This document shows, one piece after another, positions 5,037 to 5,740 of a stretch of DNA of 5,740 bases. Every line of letters begins with the position of its first letter. The stretch's first letter is position 1. The position numbers and the translations under genes were made by a program. The notes below the pieces were generated by a model, which searched no databases, was not told the origin of the DNA, and worked only from the letters and a program-made list of their open reading frames with translations. The stretch covers positions 1 to 5,740 of the forward strand of contig JALWHA010000016.1 in NCBI GenBank assembly GCA_027038695.1, given 5' to 3'. The DNA is from Acidobacteriota bacterium (GTDB lineage: Bacteria; Acidobacteriota; Holophagae; Thermotomaculales; Thermotomaculaceae).

Positions 5037-5740
5037 TCACTTTCCTAAACAAAAGTTTCCGAAAACACTGTCAAGTATATTGTCGGTGGTTATCTCCCCG
5101 ATTACCCCTTCAAGAACTTCAACCGCTTCGTTTAAAATAGCGCTTCCCACTTCAGGAAGCAATAACCCTTCAGCCTCTTGCTTAAAGTGCTCAAGTATTT
5201 TTTTAGCCTCTTTTAGAGAGCGGTACTGCCTTTCAGAGAAGATAAAGTTTTCTGAAAAATCCGCCTTGCTGAAATAGTTGTAAACCTCTTCAAGCAATTT
5301 GGTTACGCCTTTGTTCAACTTTGCAGATATTTTAATGCCTTCAAAATTGTCCGGTTCTTTTAAGTCAATTTTGTTAAAGACCTTTATTATCTTATAATTA
5401 AACCTTTCAAGGGAAGGGTTGATTTCAAAGTTTTTGTCTTCCCCGTCAAACATATAAAGGATTAGGTCTGCCTCTTCAAGTTCCCTAAAGGTTCTTTCTA
5501 TTCCAAGAGACTCAACCTTGCCTTCCCCCTTTCTGATTCCTGCCGTGTCAACAAAGGAAAACTTCAAGCCTTTGTACTCAATGTCAACCTCAATAGAGTC
5601 TGTGGTTGTCCCGGGGATTTCGGTAACTATTGCCCTTTCAAAGCCTGCTATTGCGTTTAAAAGGGAAGACTTGCCTACATTGGGCTTTCCCGCTATTACT
5701 ATCTTTGCCCCTTTAAGCAAGTACCTTGTTTTTTTGTAAA
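5037..5740 (-). CDS. mnmE: tRNA modification GTPase MnmE (TrmE), C-terminal half (cut by window edge)
   Basis: MnmE is the GTPase partner of MnmG in wobble-uridine modification. The window holds the last 233 codons; the frame runs open through the right edge, so the folate-binding N-terminal domain lies outside. The TTG at 5720 is an internal leucine codon, not a start. Counting from it, the G domain shows G1 GKPNVGKS (11-18), G2 PGTTTD (36-41), G3 DTAG (58-61), G4 NKID (116-119) and G5 SAK (132-134). A helical region follows, and the protein ends in CLGK, the C-terminal CxGK motif of the family whose cysteine is needed for modification. This end separates it from Der/EngA and Era GTPases. 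The oddity is the G2 motif, where the usual GTTRD reads GTTTD. mnmG follows after one base. Confidence 0.96.
   Translation of the reverse strand, partial: YKKTRYLLKGAKIVIAGKPNVGKSSLLNAIAGFERAIVTEIPGTTTDSIEVDIEYKGLKFSFVDTAGIRKGEGKVESLGIERTFRELEEADLILYMFDGEDKNFEINPSLERFNYKIIKVFNKIDLKEPDNFEGIKISAKLNKGVTKLLEEVYNYFSKADFSENFIFSERQYRSLKEAKKILEHFKQEAEGLLLPEVGSAILNEAVEVLEGVIGEITTDNILDSVFGNFCLGK
5040..5046 (-). promoter_or_regulatory. Shine-Dalgarno sequence of mnmG within the mnmE 3' end
   Basis: The minus strand reads AGGAAAG inside the last codons of mnmE. The AGGA core is seven bases from the mnmG ATG at 5035. Together with the single base between the mnmE stop and the mnmG start, this supports the chosen start and translational coupling of the two partner enzymes. 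Confidence 0.55.

Noticed and set aside
5718..5720. TTG as a start codon for a short 227-residue GTPase
   Set aside because: The frame continues upstream to the window edge, and the residues after it match the middle of MnmE just before the G1 motif. It is an internal leucine.
5080..5739. Plus-strand open frames opposite mnmE
   Set aside because: They lie antisense to conserved GTPase motifs, and their sequences are reverse-complement by-products with no domain.

Overview
All seven protein-coding genes lie on the minus strand, so the window is transcribed from its right end to its left. In that order it holds the C-terminal half of mnmE (cut by the window edge), mnmG, a 103-base gap with two parS-type palindromes, parA, parB, a bactofilin gene, accD, and the first 84 codons of folC (cut by the left edge). 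No RNA gene, mobile element, CRISPR array or convincing intrinsic terminator was found. The only non-coding stretches are 103, 26 and 1 bases long.

The organism is a bacterium with A/T-rich, lysine-rich coding sequence. The order mnmE-mnmG-(rsmG)-parA-parB is the classic origin-proximal block of many bacterial chromosomes, and the parS pair supports a chromosomal, near-oriC location. Bactofilin directly after parB followed by accD-folC points to a diderm-type lineage, perhaps Acidobacteriota, Desulfobacterota or Deferribacterota. The phylum cannot be fixed from this sequence alone.

The genes fall into three functional groups. MnmE and MnmG together make the C5 modification of wobble uridine in tRNA; they are separated by one base and probably translationally coupled. 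ParA, ParB and the two parS sites form a complete chromosome segregation (ParABS) locus. A bactofilin, a polymer-forming cytoskeletal protein, is joined to it through a 4-base ATGA overlap with parB. AccD (acetyl-CoA carboxylase beta subunit) and FolC (folate polyglutamylation) follow, overlapping each other by 8 bases. From parA to folC the genes overlap or nearly touch, so they probably form one transcription unit that may start at a promoter just upstream of parA.

The points most worth a second look are the parS pair between mnmG and parA; rsmG missing from its usual place there; an adjacent A8/G9 homopolymer inside parB, where a +1 slip would leave only the ParA-contacting N-terminus; and the parB-bactofilin coupling. 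I see no wholly new system here. It is a conserved core locus with some unusual wiring.
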